A stretch of DNA of 64,000 bases from assembly GCA_001799635.1 (NCBI GenBank), contig MGTV01000048.1, positions 1 to 64,000 on the forward strand, given 5' to 3'. A program made the position numbers and the translations under genes. The stretch comes from Elusimicrobia bacterium GWA2_62_23. Its GTDB lineage: Bacteria > Elusimicrobiota > Elusimicrobia > Elusimicrobiales > UBA9959. Under the pieces are notes generated by a model. It was not told the origin of the DNA. It ran no database searches and saw nothing but the letters and a program-made list of their open reading frames with translations. Positions 1-10,377 of the stretch are shown piece by piece. Each line of letters starts with the position of its first letter. Position 1 is the first letter of the stretch.

Positions 1-3000
1 TGGAACTCGACCTGGACATGGAGGCCGACCTCGGCATAGACACCGTGAAGCAGGCCGAACTCTTCGCCGCCATGCGGGAGAACTACAGCATCCCGCGCCG
101 CGACAACCTGTCGCTCAAGGACTACCCCACCATCCGCCACTGCATCAAGTTCGTGATGGAAGAGAAAGCCGGTTCAGCCGCCGCGCCCGTTCAGGCGCCG
201 GCCCCTCAGCCGGCACAGCCCGAGCCGCAGCATTACGCCGAGCCCAAGCCGGTACAGGCCCACAGCCCCGCCACCTCCGGCGTGGCCGAGAGCGACGTTA
301 AGGAGAACATCCTCAACATGATAGCCGACAAGACCGGCTATCCCAAGGACATGCTGGAGCTTGACCTGGACATGGAGGCCGACCTCGGCATAGACACCGT
401 GAAACAGGCCGAGCTGTTCGCCGCCATGCGCGAACATTACAGCATCCCCCGCCGCGACAACCTGTCGCTCAAGGACTACCCCACCATCCGCCACTGCATC
501 AACTTCGTGCTGGAGGAGACCGCCAAGGCGGCGCAGGCCGCGGCGCCCGCTCCCGCCCCGGCCCCGGCGCCAGCCAAGGCCCCGGCGAAAAAAAGCGCCA
601 AGGCCGAACAGCCGGACCTGCTGAACCTGGCCGCCGCACCGGAGCCCGCGCAGGCGGAAAAGCCGGCGGAAAGGCCCGTTAAGCAGGACCACCCCAAGCG
701 CCATATCCGCCACGTGCCGGCCATCATCCCCGCGCCGGTGGAGCAGGAGGTCATCAAGAAGCTGGCCCCCAAGCGCCCCGTGGCGATCTTCGCCGAGGAC
801 CTGGACCTGGCCAAGGCGTTCCGCGCCGAGCTCAACAAGCACCGCGCCGATTCCTACATCTTCACCCCGGCCAAGACCAAGGTGAAGGACGCCATCACCG
901 TGGACTTCAAGGACGTCCCGGCGCTGGAGCAGGCCCTGGCCGACTTCGCCAACGCCCACCCGGACACGCAGGGCATAGTGTACCTGCCCGGCTGCATGGT
1001 GAAATCGCTGTCGCAGGACACGGCCGCGTTCGACGACCTGAAGCGCTACGCGCTGCCGCTGTTCCTGGCGGCCAAGCACCTGGCGCACGGCCTCAACAAG
1101 ATAGACCCAGGCTGCTCCACGTTCATGGCGGTGGTGACCACCCTCGACGGCGGCTTCGGCTACCGCACCAAGGACGTCTACGACCCCATCTACGGCGCCA
1201 TCCACGGCCCCACGCTGTGCCTGCGCAAGGAGTTCGAGAAGTCCGCCGTGAAGCTGCTGGACTTCGAGCCCAGCTCCTCCAACCAGGCCATAGTGCAGAA
1301 GACCTTCTACGAGATCCTCTACTCGGACAAGCGCCTGGCCATCGGCTACGCCGACGGCAAGCGCTGGACCCTGGTGGGCAAGCCGGCCACCCTGGACAAG
1401 TCCCGCCAGCTCACGCAGCTGGAGGGGAAGAATGTGCTGATCACCGGCGGCGGCCGCGGTCTGGGGGCCATGTTCGCCAGGATGCTCGCCGAGCAGCACA
1501 AGGCCAACATCCTCATCCTCGACATCATGGAGATAGGCGACAAGGCCAAGCGCCTGACCGGCATGAACGAGGCCGAGCTGAAGGCCTACAAGATGGGCGA
1601 GCTTTGGAACGAGCTCAAGGCCGCCAACGAGAAGCCCACCCCGGCCCTGCTCGAGAAGGAGTTCACCCGTCTCAAGGACGCGGCCGACATGCACAAGAAC
1701 ATGGAGGCCATCCGCGCCCTCGGCGTGAAGGTGCACTACTACCGCTGCGACCTCACCGACACGGCGGCGCTGCGCCGGACCATGGAGAACGTGAAGACCG
1801 ACCTGGGCCCGATAGACGGCCTGGTGCACTTCGCGGGCCTGGAGCGCTCCAAGCTCGCCGTGGACAAGGCCACCGAGGAGTTCGTGCTGATCTTCAACGT
1901 CAAGGCCGATTCCGCCATCAACATGTGGAAGACCGGCGTGGTTAAGGAGAAGGGCTTCTGGGTAATGGCCTCCTCCATAGCCGGCAAGTTCGGCAACCTG
2001 GGCCAGACCGACTACGCCGCGGCCTCCGACTATATCGCCAAGTTCTGCGTAAGCCAGCAGAACAAGGGCGTGCGGGCCCTCAGCGTGGACATGACCGGCT
2101 ACGCGCAGATAGGGATGGGCGCGCGCCCCGGAGTGGAAGCCTTCCTGAAATCCCAGGAGATGGAATTCCTCTATCCCGAAGAAGGCATGCAGGCCCTGCT
2201 CGACGAGCTGGCCTACGGCAAGGTACCGGAGATCATCCTTTCCGGCAGCCTGGGCAAGCTGGACTGGGACAAGCAGCTGCAGTACGAGCCGGGCTTCTCC
2301 GGTTCCGCCTCCACCGGGTTCCACTTCGCCCCGAAGACCGAGGACCTGGTGAAGGGCGAAAGCCTGGCCGCCTCCAAGGAATTCTCCATGGAGAGCGACC
2401 CGTACCTGGCCGACCATTCCATTAACGGCACGCCTTACGTGCCGGGCGTGATGGGCCTGGAGACCTTTGCCGAGGCGGCGACGGTGCTGACGGGCGCCAA
2501 CCCGAAGGCGCTGACCGACGTGCGCTTCGCAGTGCCCATAAAGCTGCTGCGCGGCCGCCCGGCCGACGTGCGCGTAAAGGGTCTGGTGCTCGGCTCCGGC
2601 GCCGGCGCCGAGATCCGGCTGGAATCCGACTTCGTGAGCCCCAAGGGCCTGCGCCTCGGCCAGACCCGCACACACTTCAAGGGCACGGCCGCTGCGGACG
2701 CACCCTCCAAGTGGACCCTGGCCATGCGCCCGCCGCTGCCCAAGACCAGGAAGTACAAAGCCGACGCCGCGACCATCTACAAGACCTACTTCCACGGCCC
2801 CAGCTTCCAGGTGCTCGACGGGATACTTTCCGTGGACAAGAACTCGGTGCTGGCGGTCTTCAAGCGGCCCTCCGCGCCTCTCTGGAAGAACGGCCAGCAG
2901 AAACTGGTGTTCCACCCGCTGGTGTTCGAGGCGCTGTTCCAGGCCTGCGGCTGGCGCGACATCCAGTTCGACAGGGCCATGGCCCTGCCCGACGCCGTGG

Positions 3001-3176
3001 GCGCCGCCATAGTCTACGACAACGAACCGCAGGACCCGGATACGCTCTTCCTCTACGGCGTCTTCAAGGGCCGCACCGAGGACAACCGCAGCCTCTACGA
3101 CGCCTGGGCCTTCGACGCTGACTACAAGCTGGTGGCGGAACTGCGCGACTACGCCATGATCCCGACCCCCATATAA
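1..3176 (+). CDS. PfaA-like polyketide/PUFA synthase, 3' part (ACP-ACP-KR-DH)
   Basis: The open frame runs in from the window edge (frame from base 3), so the N-terminal part, where KS and AT domains would normally sit, is missing. Visible domains in order: ACP1 (about 1-165), an Ala/Pro linker, ACP2 (about 290-520), a longer Ala/Pro/Lys linker, a ketoreductase (TGGGRGLG at about 1442-1465; Ser near 1970; catalytic Tyr codon 2013-2015 in TDYAAAS) and a double-hotdog dehydratase (HSINGTPYVP with His codon 2415-2417; second half from about 2780). This order is that of PfaA-type iterative synthases making polyunsaturated or other reduced acyl chains. Both ACPs read GIDT where GIDS carries phosphopantetheine, and the usual DH Asp appears to be Glu (codon 2928-2930). 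The PPTase and carboxyltransferase downstream fit activation and extender supply. Family confident; product unknown. Confidence 0.85.
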   Translation, partial: ELDLDMEADLGIDTVKQAELFAAMRENYSIPRRDNLSLKDYPTIRHCIKFVMEEKAGSAAAPVQAPAPQPAQPEPQHYAEPKPVQAHSPATSGVAESDVKENILNMIADKTGYPKDMLELDLDMEADLGIDTVKQAELFAAMREHYSIPRRDNLSLKDYPTIRHCINFVLEETAKAAQAAAPAPAPAPAPAKAPAKKSAKAEQPDLLNLAAAPEPAQAEKPAERPVKQDHPKRHIRHVPAIIPAPVEQEVIKKLAPKRPVAIFAEDLDLAKAFRAELNKHRADSYIFTPAKTKVKDAITVDFKDVPALEQALADFANAHPDTQGIVYLPGCMVKSLSQDTAAFDDLKRYALPLFLAAKHLAHGLNKIDPGCSTFMAVVTTLDGGFGYRTKDVYDPIYGAIHGPTLCLRKEFEKSAVKLLDFEPSSSNQAIVQKTFYEILYSDKRLAIGYADGKRWTLVGKPATLDKSRQLTQLEGKNVLITGGGRGLGAMFARMLAEQHKANILILDIMEIGDKAKRLTGMNEAELKAYKMGELWNELKAANEKPTPALLEKEFTRLKDAADMHKNMEAIRALGVKVHYYRCDLTDTAALRRTMENVKTDLGPIDGLVHFAGLERSKLAVDKATEEFVLIFNVKADSAINMWKTGVVKEKGFWVMASSIAGKFGNLGQTDYAAASDYIAKFCVSQQNKGVRALSVDMTGYAQIGMGARPGVEAFLKSQEMEFLYPEEGMQALLDELAYGKVPEIILSGSLGKLDWDKQLQYEPGFSGSASTGFHFAPKTEDLVKGESLAASKEFSMESDPYLADHSINGTPYVPGVMGLETFAEAATVLTGANPKALTDVRFAVPIKLLRGRPADVRVKGLVLGSGAGAEIRLESDFVSPKGLRLGQTRTHFKGTAAADAPSKWTLAMRPPLPKTRKYKADAATIYKTYFHGPSFQVLDGILSVDKNSVLAVFKRPSAPLWKNGQQKLVFHPLVFEALFQACGWRDIQFDRAMALPDAVGAAIVYDNEPQDPDTLFLYGVFKGRTEDNRSLYDAWAFDADYKLVAELRDYAMIPTPI

Positions 3177-3184
3177 GGACTTAA

Positions 3185-3850
3185 GTGATAAGCGACAAAG
3201 CCCTGAAACAGAACGCCGTTTTCCAGACCTGGCCCCTTACCGGGACGCATCTGCAGTTCCTCCCGGTGGCCGGGCTGGAGCCCGGCACCGCCCTGTCCGG
3301 CCGCGAGGCCGCCGTTTACGCCGCTTTCCGCATAGAGAAGCGGCGCAGCGAATGGCTGGCCGGCCGGCTGGCGGCGAAGGCCCTGCTGGCCGAGGACGGG
3401 GAGAAACCGGCCGAACTCGAGATCGGAATGGACCGGCTCGGCCGCCCCTGCTGCGGCGCCCGGCTGGTCTCCATCTCCCATTCCAACGGCTGGGCCCTGG
3501 CGGCGGTAAAACCGGGAACGACCTTCCTCGGGGCGGACCTGGAGAAGATAGAGGAGCGCCACCCCGCCTGGTACAGCGACTATTTCCACCCCAGCGAACT
3601 GCCCAAGCCGGACCCTTCCGAAGGGACCCGCCTCTGGGCGCTGAAAGAAGCCCTCATGAAGGCGCTCGGGCTGGGCCTGATGGCCGACCCCATGGATATC
3701 CGGGTGACGGACAAGGTTGTTTTCACCGGCAAGCCCCTGGAGCGCTACCGCGAAATGGGCAGTCCGCACTTCACCGTGGAAGCCAGGCCCTTTCCCGAAG
3801 GTTTCTGGACGGCCGTAGCGGCCGGAGCCGAACCCGCCCCGGGGCGGTAA
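3185..3850 (+). CDS. Sfp/AcpT-type 4'-phosphopantetheinyl transferase
   Basis: A 221-residue protein that would transfer phosphopantetheine from CoA to carrier proteins, most obviously the tandem ACPs encoded just upstream. The two diagnostic blocks are present: GADLEKI (about residues 115-121, Mg-binding acidic residues) and WALKEALMKA (about 150-160). An upstream block R.EKRRSEWLAGRLAAK matches the CoA/recognition region of the family. The start is GTG at 3185, eight bases after the synthase stop, with an AAGGA site overlapping that stop, so the two genes are co-transcribed and probably translationally coupled. Length is normal for Sfp-type enzymes. Family assignment is firm; target specificity is inferred from position. 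Confidence 0.88.
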   Translation: MISDKALKQNAVFQTWPLTGTHLQFLPVAGLEPGTALSGREAAVYAAFRIEKRRSEWLAGRLAAKALLAEDGEKPAELEIGMDRLGRPCCGARLVSISHSNGWALAAVKPGTTFLGADLEKIEERHPAWYSDYFHPSELPKPDPSEGTRLWALKEALMKALGLGLMADPMDIRVTDKVVFTGKPLERYREMGSPHFTVEARPFPEGFWTAVAAGAEPAPGR

Positions 3851-3884
3851 AAAGGTAGAATATAGATAAGCGAGGTAACACAGC

Positions 3885-5522
<1,638 letters not shown>

Positions 5523-5542
5523 CCGCGGGTAACGCTGAAAAG

Positions 5543-5572
5543 CGGGCCGGCCACAAGCCGGCCCGTTTTTTT
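5543..5572 (+). terminator. Rho-independent terminator after the synthase/carboxylase operon
   Basis: A perfect 9-bp GC stem (5543-5551 with 5557-5565), 5-nt loop, then seven T. It sits 20 bases after the carboxyltransferase stop and separates that operon from the hydrogenase operon. Confidence 0.93.
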
Positions 5573-5587
5573 GCCTGCCGTCGTGGG

Positions 5588-5608
5588 GGTATTAGCCGCG
5601 CTAATACC
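5588..5608. repeat. Perfect palindrome upstream of the hydrogenase operon
   Basis: Nine-base arms (ggtattagc at 5588-5596, gctaatacc at 5600-5608) around cgc. It lies about 40 bases upstream of the -10 box, without a T-run, so it may be an operator or a leftover hairpin rather than a terminator. A similar ggtatt...aatacc core recurs in the large inverted repeat near 38.3 kb. Confidence 0.5.
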
Positions 5609-5648
5609 GGTTTAAGGTTTTTTTAAAAGGATGTATTTTTCTTTTTTG

Positions 5649-5654
5649 TATAAT
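5649..5654 (+). promoter_or_regulatory. -10 box of the hydrogenase operon, leaderless start
   Basis: A consensus TATAAT lies six bases before ATG 5661 and no Shine-Dalgarno is present, so transcription would start at or next to the start codon. No convincing -35 is seen at the standard distance. Confidence 0.6.
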
Positions 5655-5660
5655 AAGAAC

Positions 5661-7100
5661 ATGGATCTTTCGATAAAAATGCTCATCACCGCAGTCGCGG
5701 TACCGGTATTCGGCGCGTTCCTCATTCCGTTCGCCGCCCGGATCTCGACCGCCGCCCGGAACGCCTTCGCGGTTCTCCTGGGCCTCTTCACCTTCCTTGC
5801 GGCCGCCTCCCTGGCGGGCACCGTACTGGGAGGCCAGACGGCCGGCTTCACGCTGACCTTCCCGCGCGGCTTCGATCTCATACTGCACGCGGACCTGCTC
5901 TCGGTCTTCATGGCCTCGGTCTCGGCCTTCGTGAGCGCGATCATCCTGATCTATTCCATAGACTATATCTCCCACTACGAGAACCAGACCGAATACTACG
6001 CCATGGTGGTCCTGTTCCTGGGCTCCATGATGGGCCTGGTCTTCTCGGCCAACCTCCTCTGGATGTACGTGTTCTGGGAAATGACCGGCTTCGCCTCCTG
6101 GAGGCTGGTGGGCTTCTTCCGCTCCGATAAGGACGTGGCCAAGGCCAACAAGACCATCCTGGTCACCGTCTTCGGCGCGCTGTGCATGCTCATCGGCATC
6201 ATCATGGTGTACTTCGACCACGGCACCCTGGACCTGCGCGCCCTGCACGGCGCCGGCATCTCCTACGCGGCCGCCGCCTTCATCCTGGCGGGCATCCTGT
6301 CCAAATCGGCCACCCTGCCCTTCTCCACCTGGCTGCCTGACGCCGGTGTGGCGCCCTCCACCGTCACCTCGCTGCTGCACGCGGCGGTGCTGGTCAAGAT
6401 CGGCGTTTACGCTTACGCCCGCATCTTCGGCGTGACCTTCGCGGCCCCAGACGCCTTCTCCAACACCGTGCTCTACCTGGCCGGCGCCTCGGCGCTGGTC
6501 TCGGCCGGCGCGGCGCTGATAGACACCGACATCAAGCGGATCATCGCCTACTCAACGGTGAGCCAGATCGCCTTCATCTTCCTGGGCCTCGCGAGCGGCA
6601 ACAAGACCGCCTTCGCCGGCGCCATCCTCTACATCCTGATGCACAGCGTGGCCAAGGGCGGCCTGTTCCTCTGCGCGGGCATCATAGAGCAGAACACCCA
6701 CACCAAGGACATCAACAAGATGGGCGGCCTGTTCTCGTCCATGCCGGTCACGGGCGCGGCCTTCGCGCTGTGCTCGCTGTCCGTGATGGGCATCCCGCCC
6801 TTCGGCGGGTTCTTCAGCAAGTTCCTGGTGTTCTCCGGGGCGGCGCAGAACGGCAACCTCGCCGTGCTGCTGATGTTCCTGGCGGGCGCCGTGATGACCC
6901 TGCTGTACCTGGTGCGCCTGTTCTACAAGATCTTCCTCGGCGAAGCCGCCGGCCACGGCAACCCCAAAGAGGGTTCCGTGACCATGGTGGCCAGCGTCAT
7001 GGCCCTGGCCCTCATCGGCCTGGCCCTCGGCGCGCTGATCTACTACCCTTCGGCCTACGCGGACCTCCTCACCAACACCTTAGGAGTGAACCTTCAATGA
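5661..7100 (+). CDS. Antiporter-like membrane subunit of group 4 hydrogenase (NuoL/MrpA type)
   Basis: First gene of the operon; 479 residues with about 14 membrane segments. It belongs to the proton-conducting antiporter family shared by complex I, Mrp antiporters and group 4 hydrogenases. Family blocks include the membrane Glu in VFWEMTGFASWRLVGF, the Lys-bearing GILSKSATLPFSTWLPDAG, SLLHAAVLVKIGVYA, and DIKRIIAYSTVSQIAFI. ATG 5661 is chosen over an in-frame ATG at 5631 because a TATAAT box lies between the two and the conserved membrane start follows 5661. The stop overlaps the next ATG (ATGA). Expected role: coupling electron transfer in the peripheral arm to H+ or Na+ movement across the inner membrane. 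The order of L/M/N-type paralogues is not certain from sequence alone. Confidence 0.85.
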   Translation: MDLSIKMLITAVAVPVFGAFLIPFAARISTAARNAFAVLLGLFTFLAAASLAGTVLGGQTAGFTLTFPRGFDLILHADLLSVFMASVSAFVSAIILIYSIDYISHYENQTEYYAMVVLFLGSMMGLVFSANLLWMYVFWEMTGFASWRLVGFFRSDKDVAKANKTILVTVFGALCMLIGIIMVYFDHGTLDLRALHGAGISYAAAAFILAGILSKSATLPFSTWLPDAGVAPSTVTSLLHAAVLVKIGVYAYARIFGVTFAAPDAFSNTVLYLAGASALVSAGAALIDTDIKRIIAYSTVSQIAFIFLGLASGNKTAFAGAILYILMHSVAKGGLFLCAGIIEQNTHTKDINKMGGLFSSMPVTGAAFALCSLSVMGIPPFGGFFSKFLVFSGAAQNGNLAVLLMFLAGAVMTLLYLVRLFYKIFLGEAAGHGNPKEGSVTMVASVMALALIGLALGALIYYPSAYADLLTNTLGVNLQ

Positions 7101-8944
7101 ACCTCATACTGATACCCATAGTCCTCCCGATAGCGGCGGCGCTGGCGCTGCTGCTGATCTGCGAGAAGACCAAGTACATTAAGGAACTGCTGGCGGCCGG
7201 CGCGGCCATCGTGTCGCTGCTGGCGGCGGCCAACATCTTCCTGCAGCCGCCGGCCGACCTCACGCTGCGCTGGTTCGGCAGCGCGGCCTTCACGCTGCAC
7301 GCCGATAACCTCAGCGCCTTCCTGCTGCTGGCGGTTTCGCTGTTCTCGGCGGCCATCTCGGTCTATTCCTTCAGCAATCCCGCCAAGGGCCCGGCCAAGT
7401 GGTTCTTCTTCAACCTGCTGATGACGCAGGGCTTCGCCGCCGGCGCGGCCCTGGCCGACAACATGGTGGCCATGCTGTTCTTCTGGGAAGGCCTGCTGGT
7501 GTTCCTCTACACCTTCATCGCCCTCTCGCAGAACAACCACGCCGCCCGCCGCACCGCCATGAAGGCGTTCCTCATCAACGGCGTCACGGACCTCTGCCTG
7601 CTCGTGGGCATAACCATAACGGCCTACATCGCCGGCACCGCCAGCATGAGCGAGATCGCCCGCAACAAGCTCACCCTGGAGTACGGCTGGGCCGTCTTCG
7701 CCTACGTGCTGCTGATGATAGGCGCGGTCTCCAAGGCCGGGGCCTTCCCGTTCCACACCTGGATCCCCGACGCCGCCACCGATTCCAGCGCCACTTTCAT
7801 GGCCTACGTGCCGGCCGCGATAGACAAGCTGCTGGGCATCTACTTCCTGGCCCGGGCGAGCGTGTACCTGTTCGCGCTCAACCAGACCATGTCGCTGGTC
7901 CTGATGACCCTCGGCGCGGTCACCATCCTGGTGGCCGTCATGATGGCCTTCGTGCAGAAAGACTACAAGCGCCTCCTCTCTTACCACGCCGTCAGCCAGA
8001 CGGGGTACATGATCCTGGGCATCGGCACGCTCAACCCCATCGGCATCGCTGGCGGCCTGTTCCACATGATCAACCACGCCACATACAAGTCCTGCCTGTT
8101 CATGACCTCGGGCGCGGTGGAGCGGCAGGCCGGCACCACGGACCTCTCCAAGCTGGGCGGCCTGTTCCGCGCCATGCCCGTGACCGGCCTCTGCTTCGTG
8201 ATCGCGGCCGCGGCCATATCCGGCATAGCCCCGCTCAACGGCTTCTTCTCCAAGGAGCTGGTTTACAAGGGCGCCCTGGACACCGGCTACACGGTGTTCT
8301 TCATCGCCGCGGAGATCGGATCCTTCCTGACGCTGGCCTCTTTCCTGAAGCTGGGCCACTCGGTCTATTTCGGCGACAGGCCGGAGAACCTCAAGGAGAC
8401 GAAAGAAGCGCCGTTCTCCATGCTGCTGCCCATGCTGACGCTCGCCGGCATCTGCCTGGCTTTCGGCTTCGGCGCCGAGCTGCCGCTCAACTGGCTGATA
8501 GTCCCGTCGCTGGCCGGCATGAGCATCCCGAACCCGACCATGAGCGGCTTCCACCTGGACAAGCTCTACTTCGTCTCCGTGATCGTGATCCTGGCGGCGG
8601 TCATCAACCACCTCATAGGCCTCGCGGCCGGCGGGGGGAAGGCGGACAAGGCGTCCGACCACATCCACTACGCCCCGGTGCTCAAAGAGACCTACGCGCT
8701 GGCCGAACGCCGCGCCTTCGACATCTACGAGCTCGGCATGGACAAGGCCGTGCCTTTCGTTTCGCGGCTCCTCTTCAAGGCGGACCGCTTCTTCGACTGG
8801 GCCATAGACGCGCTGCCGAGCGGGGTGGCCGGCTTCCTGGGCGGGTCCGTCAACCGCTTCCACAACGGCTCCTATCCGCTCTACATGGCGCTGACCCTGA
8901 TCGGCGCCGTCGTCTATATACTGCTGGCCGGAGGGCTTAAATAA
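7097..8944 (+). CDS. Antiporter-like membrane subunit, long NuoL/HyfB-type
   Basis: 615 residues starting at ATG 7097, which overlaps the previous stop; a TAGGAG site lies at 7081-7086. Core blocks are VAMLFFWEGLLVFLYTF, SKAGAFPFHTWIPDAATDSS, KDYKRLLSYHAVSQTGYM and MINHATYKSCLFM. The extra C-terminal region of roughly 150 residues after the antiporter core (including FDIYELGMDKA and a last membrane span) is the long lateral-helix type of extension seen in NuoL, HyfB and related subunits. This is the second of three antiporter paralogues in the operon and probably the distal module with the lateral helix. Family is clear; the ion is not. Confidence 0.85.
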   Translation: MNLILIPIVLPIAAALALLLICEKTKYIKELLAAGAAIVSLLAAANIFLQPPADLTLRWFGSAAFTLHADNLSAFLLLAVSLFSAAISVYSFSNPAKGPAKWFFFNLLMTQGFAAGAALADNMVAMLFFWEGLLVFLYTFIALSQNNHAARRTAMKAFLINGVTDLCLLVGITITAYIAGTASMSEIARNKLTLEYGWAVFAYVLLMIGAVSKAGAFPFHTWIPDAATDSSATFMAYVPAAIDKLLGIYFLARASVYLFALNQTMSLVLMTLGAVTILVAVMMAFVQKDYKRLLSYHAVSQTGYMILGIGTLNPIGIAGGLFHMINHATYKSCLFMTSGAVERQAGTTDLSKLGGLFRAMPVTGLCFVIAAAAISGIAPLNGFFSKELVYKGALDTGYTVFFIAAEIGSFLTLASFLKLGHSVYFGDRPENLKETKEAPFSMLLPMLTLAGICLAFGFGAELPLNWLIVPSLAGMSIPNPTMSGFHLDKLYFVSVIVILAAVINHLIGLAAGGGKADKASDHIHYAPVLKETYALAERRAFDIYELGMDKAVPFVSRLLFKADRFFDWAIDALPSGVAGFLGGSVNRFHNGSYPLYMALTLIGAVVYILLAGGLK

Positions 8945-10377
8945 TGGACAAGGGACTTCTCGCGTATCTCCTGATCCCGCTCTTGAGCGCGGTGATAATA
9001 CCGTTCGCCGCGCGCAACCGCCCGCGCCTGGCCGACATCCTGGCCAACGTAACGCTGCTGGCCGGCCTGGTGAACATCGCCTGGATGGTCCTGCGACCCT
9101 CGGTGGTGGCAGACGGCTTCGCCGACATCCCCGGCGACATGCTGTTCCCGCTGCTGCTGGTGGGCGCCATCTACCTGGTGGCCCTGTGCGTCACCTTCTT
9201 CTCCGCCTGGTTCATGGAAGAGGGGCAGCCCAACCGGGCCGCCTACTACTCCCTGATCCTCGCCTCGGTCTCGGCGATGACCGGCGTGGTGACCACAACC
9301 GACTTCTTCACGCTGTACGTCTTCATAGAAGTCCTGGCGGTGACCTCCTTCGCGCTGATCACCACCGACGACAGCCGCGGCGGCATCGAAGGCGCGTTGA
9401 AGTACTTCTTCCTGACCTTCCCGGCCTCGGCCCTCATCATAGCGGGCATCTCCATCCTGCTGATAGTCCTGGGCGACCTGCAGTTCGAAACGCTTAGGAT
9501 CTTCATGGCCTCCGACGTTCCGCCCGGCCCGGCGGTCTTCGCCGCCGCGCTGATCATGCTGGGCTTCCTGATCAAGGCCGGCGTGGTGCCCTTCCACGCC
9601 TGGACCCCGGACGCCTACCAGGGCGCCTACGCCCCGGTCTCGGCGCACCTGGCCGGCATCGTCACCAAGATCTCGGGCGTCTACGCCATAGTGAAGCTGG
9701 GCACCCTGCTGCGCTTCTTCGACGGCCGCGCCTCCGCCCTCTCGGAGATGGTGATGTTCCTGGGCCTGCTCTCCATCGCCGTGGGCGCGCTCGCCGCGCT
9801 ACGGCAGAAGGACTTCAAGCGCATGCTCGCCTTCTCCAGCATCAGCCAGGTGGGCTACATAGTGCTGGCTGCCGGCCTCGGCACGCCGCTGGCCGTGATC
9901 GGCGCCGTGTTCCACCTCTTCAACCACGCCACCTTCAAGACCGTGCTGTTCCTCAACAGCGCGAGCGTGGAGAAGTCCGCCGGCACCACCGACATGGAAA
10001 AACTGGGCGGGCTGGAGCACTCCATGCCCTGGACCTCCTGGACCTCGGTGATAGCGCTCCTCTCCACCGCCGGCGTGCCGCCGCTGTCGGGCTTCTGGAG
10101 CAAGCTGCTCATCATCCTCGCCCTCTGGGAAGCCGGCCTGCGCGGCTACGCCGGGCTGGCCCTGCTGTTCTCCATAGTGACCCTGGCCTACTTCATGGTG
10201 ATGCAGCGCAAGATCTTCTTCGGGCGTAAGAGCCAGGCCGCCGAAAGCGCCCCCGAAGTGAGCGCCCCGCTGCTGGCCCCGGCCGTGCTGATGAGCGCCG
10301 TAATAGTGGCCCTCGGCCTGCTGTTCCCCTATTTCTACACCTACGTCAAGATGGTGGCGGAAAGGATAATATTATGA
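8944..10377 (+). CDS. Antiporter-like membrane subunit (NuoM/NuoN-like)
   Basis: 477 residues; ATG 8944 shares its first base with the preceding stop (TAATG). The family pattern is intact: FTLYVFIEVLAVTSFALI with the membrane Glu, LIKAGVVPFHAWTPDAYQGAYA, KDFKRMLAFSSISQVGYIVLA, HLFNHATFKTVLFL and TAGVPPLSGFWSKLL. The HAWTPDAYQGAYAPVSA stretch resembles NuoN and MrpD more than NuoL. As the third antiporter-like unit it suggests a complex pumping more ions per turnover than a minimal Ech hydrogenase. The stop overlaps the start of the NuoJ-like gene by four bases. Confidence 0.85.
   Translation: MDKGLLAYLLIPLLSAVIIPFAARNRPRLADILANVTLLAGLVNIAWMVLRPSVVADGFADIPGDMLFPLLLVGAIYLVALCVTFFSAWFMEEGQPNRAAYYSLILASVSAMTGVVTTTDFFTLYVFIEVLAVTSFALITTDDSRGGIEGALKYFFLTFPASALIIAGISILLIVLGDLQFETLRIFMASDVPPGPAVFAAALIMLGFLIKAGVVPFHAWTPDAYQGAYAPVSAHLAGIVTKISGVYAIVKLGTLLRFFDGRASALSEMVMFLGLLSIAVGALAALRQKDFKRMLAFSSISQVGYIVLAAGLGTPLAVIGAVFHLFNHATFKTVLFLNSASVEKSAGTTDMEKLGGLEHSMPWTSWTSVIALLSTAGVPPLSGFWSKLLIILALWEAGLRGYAGLALLFSIVTLAYFMVMQRKIFFGRKSQAAESAPEVSAPLLAPAVLMSAVIVALGLLFPYFYTYVKMVAERIIL

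Noticed and set aside
18..20. ATG at 18 as the true start of the synthase gene
   Set aside because: The frame is open upstream to the window edge and ACP1 would be cut in half, so the gene is 5'-truncated by the window.
174..2915. A 913-codon open frame on the minus strand across the synthase gene
   Set aside because: It is a mirror of a GC-rich real gene: no recognisable domain, His/Gly/Val-rich composition, and the plus strand has clear ACP, KR and DH motifs. Similar long antisense frames (3771-5495, 7094-8863, 34066-35739, 45554-47848) were dropped for the same reason.
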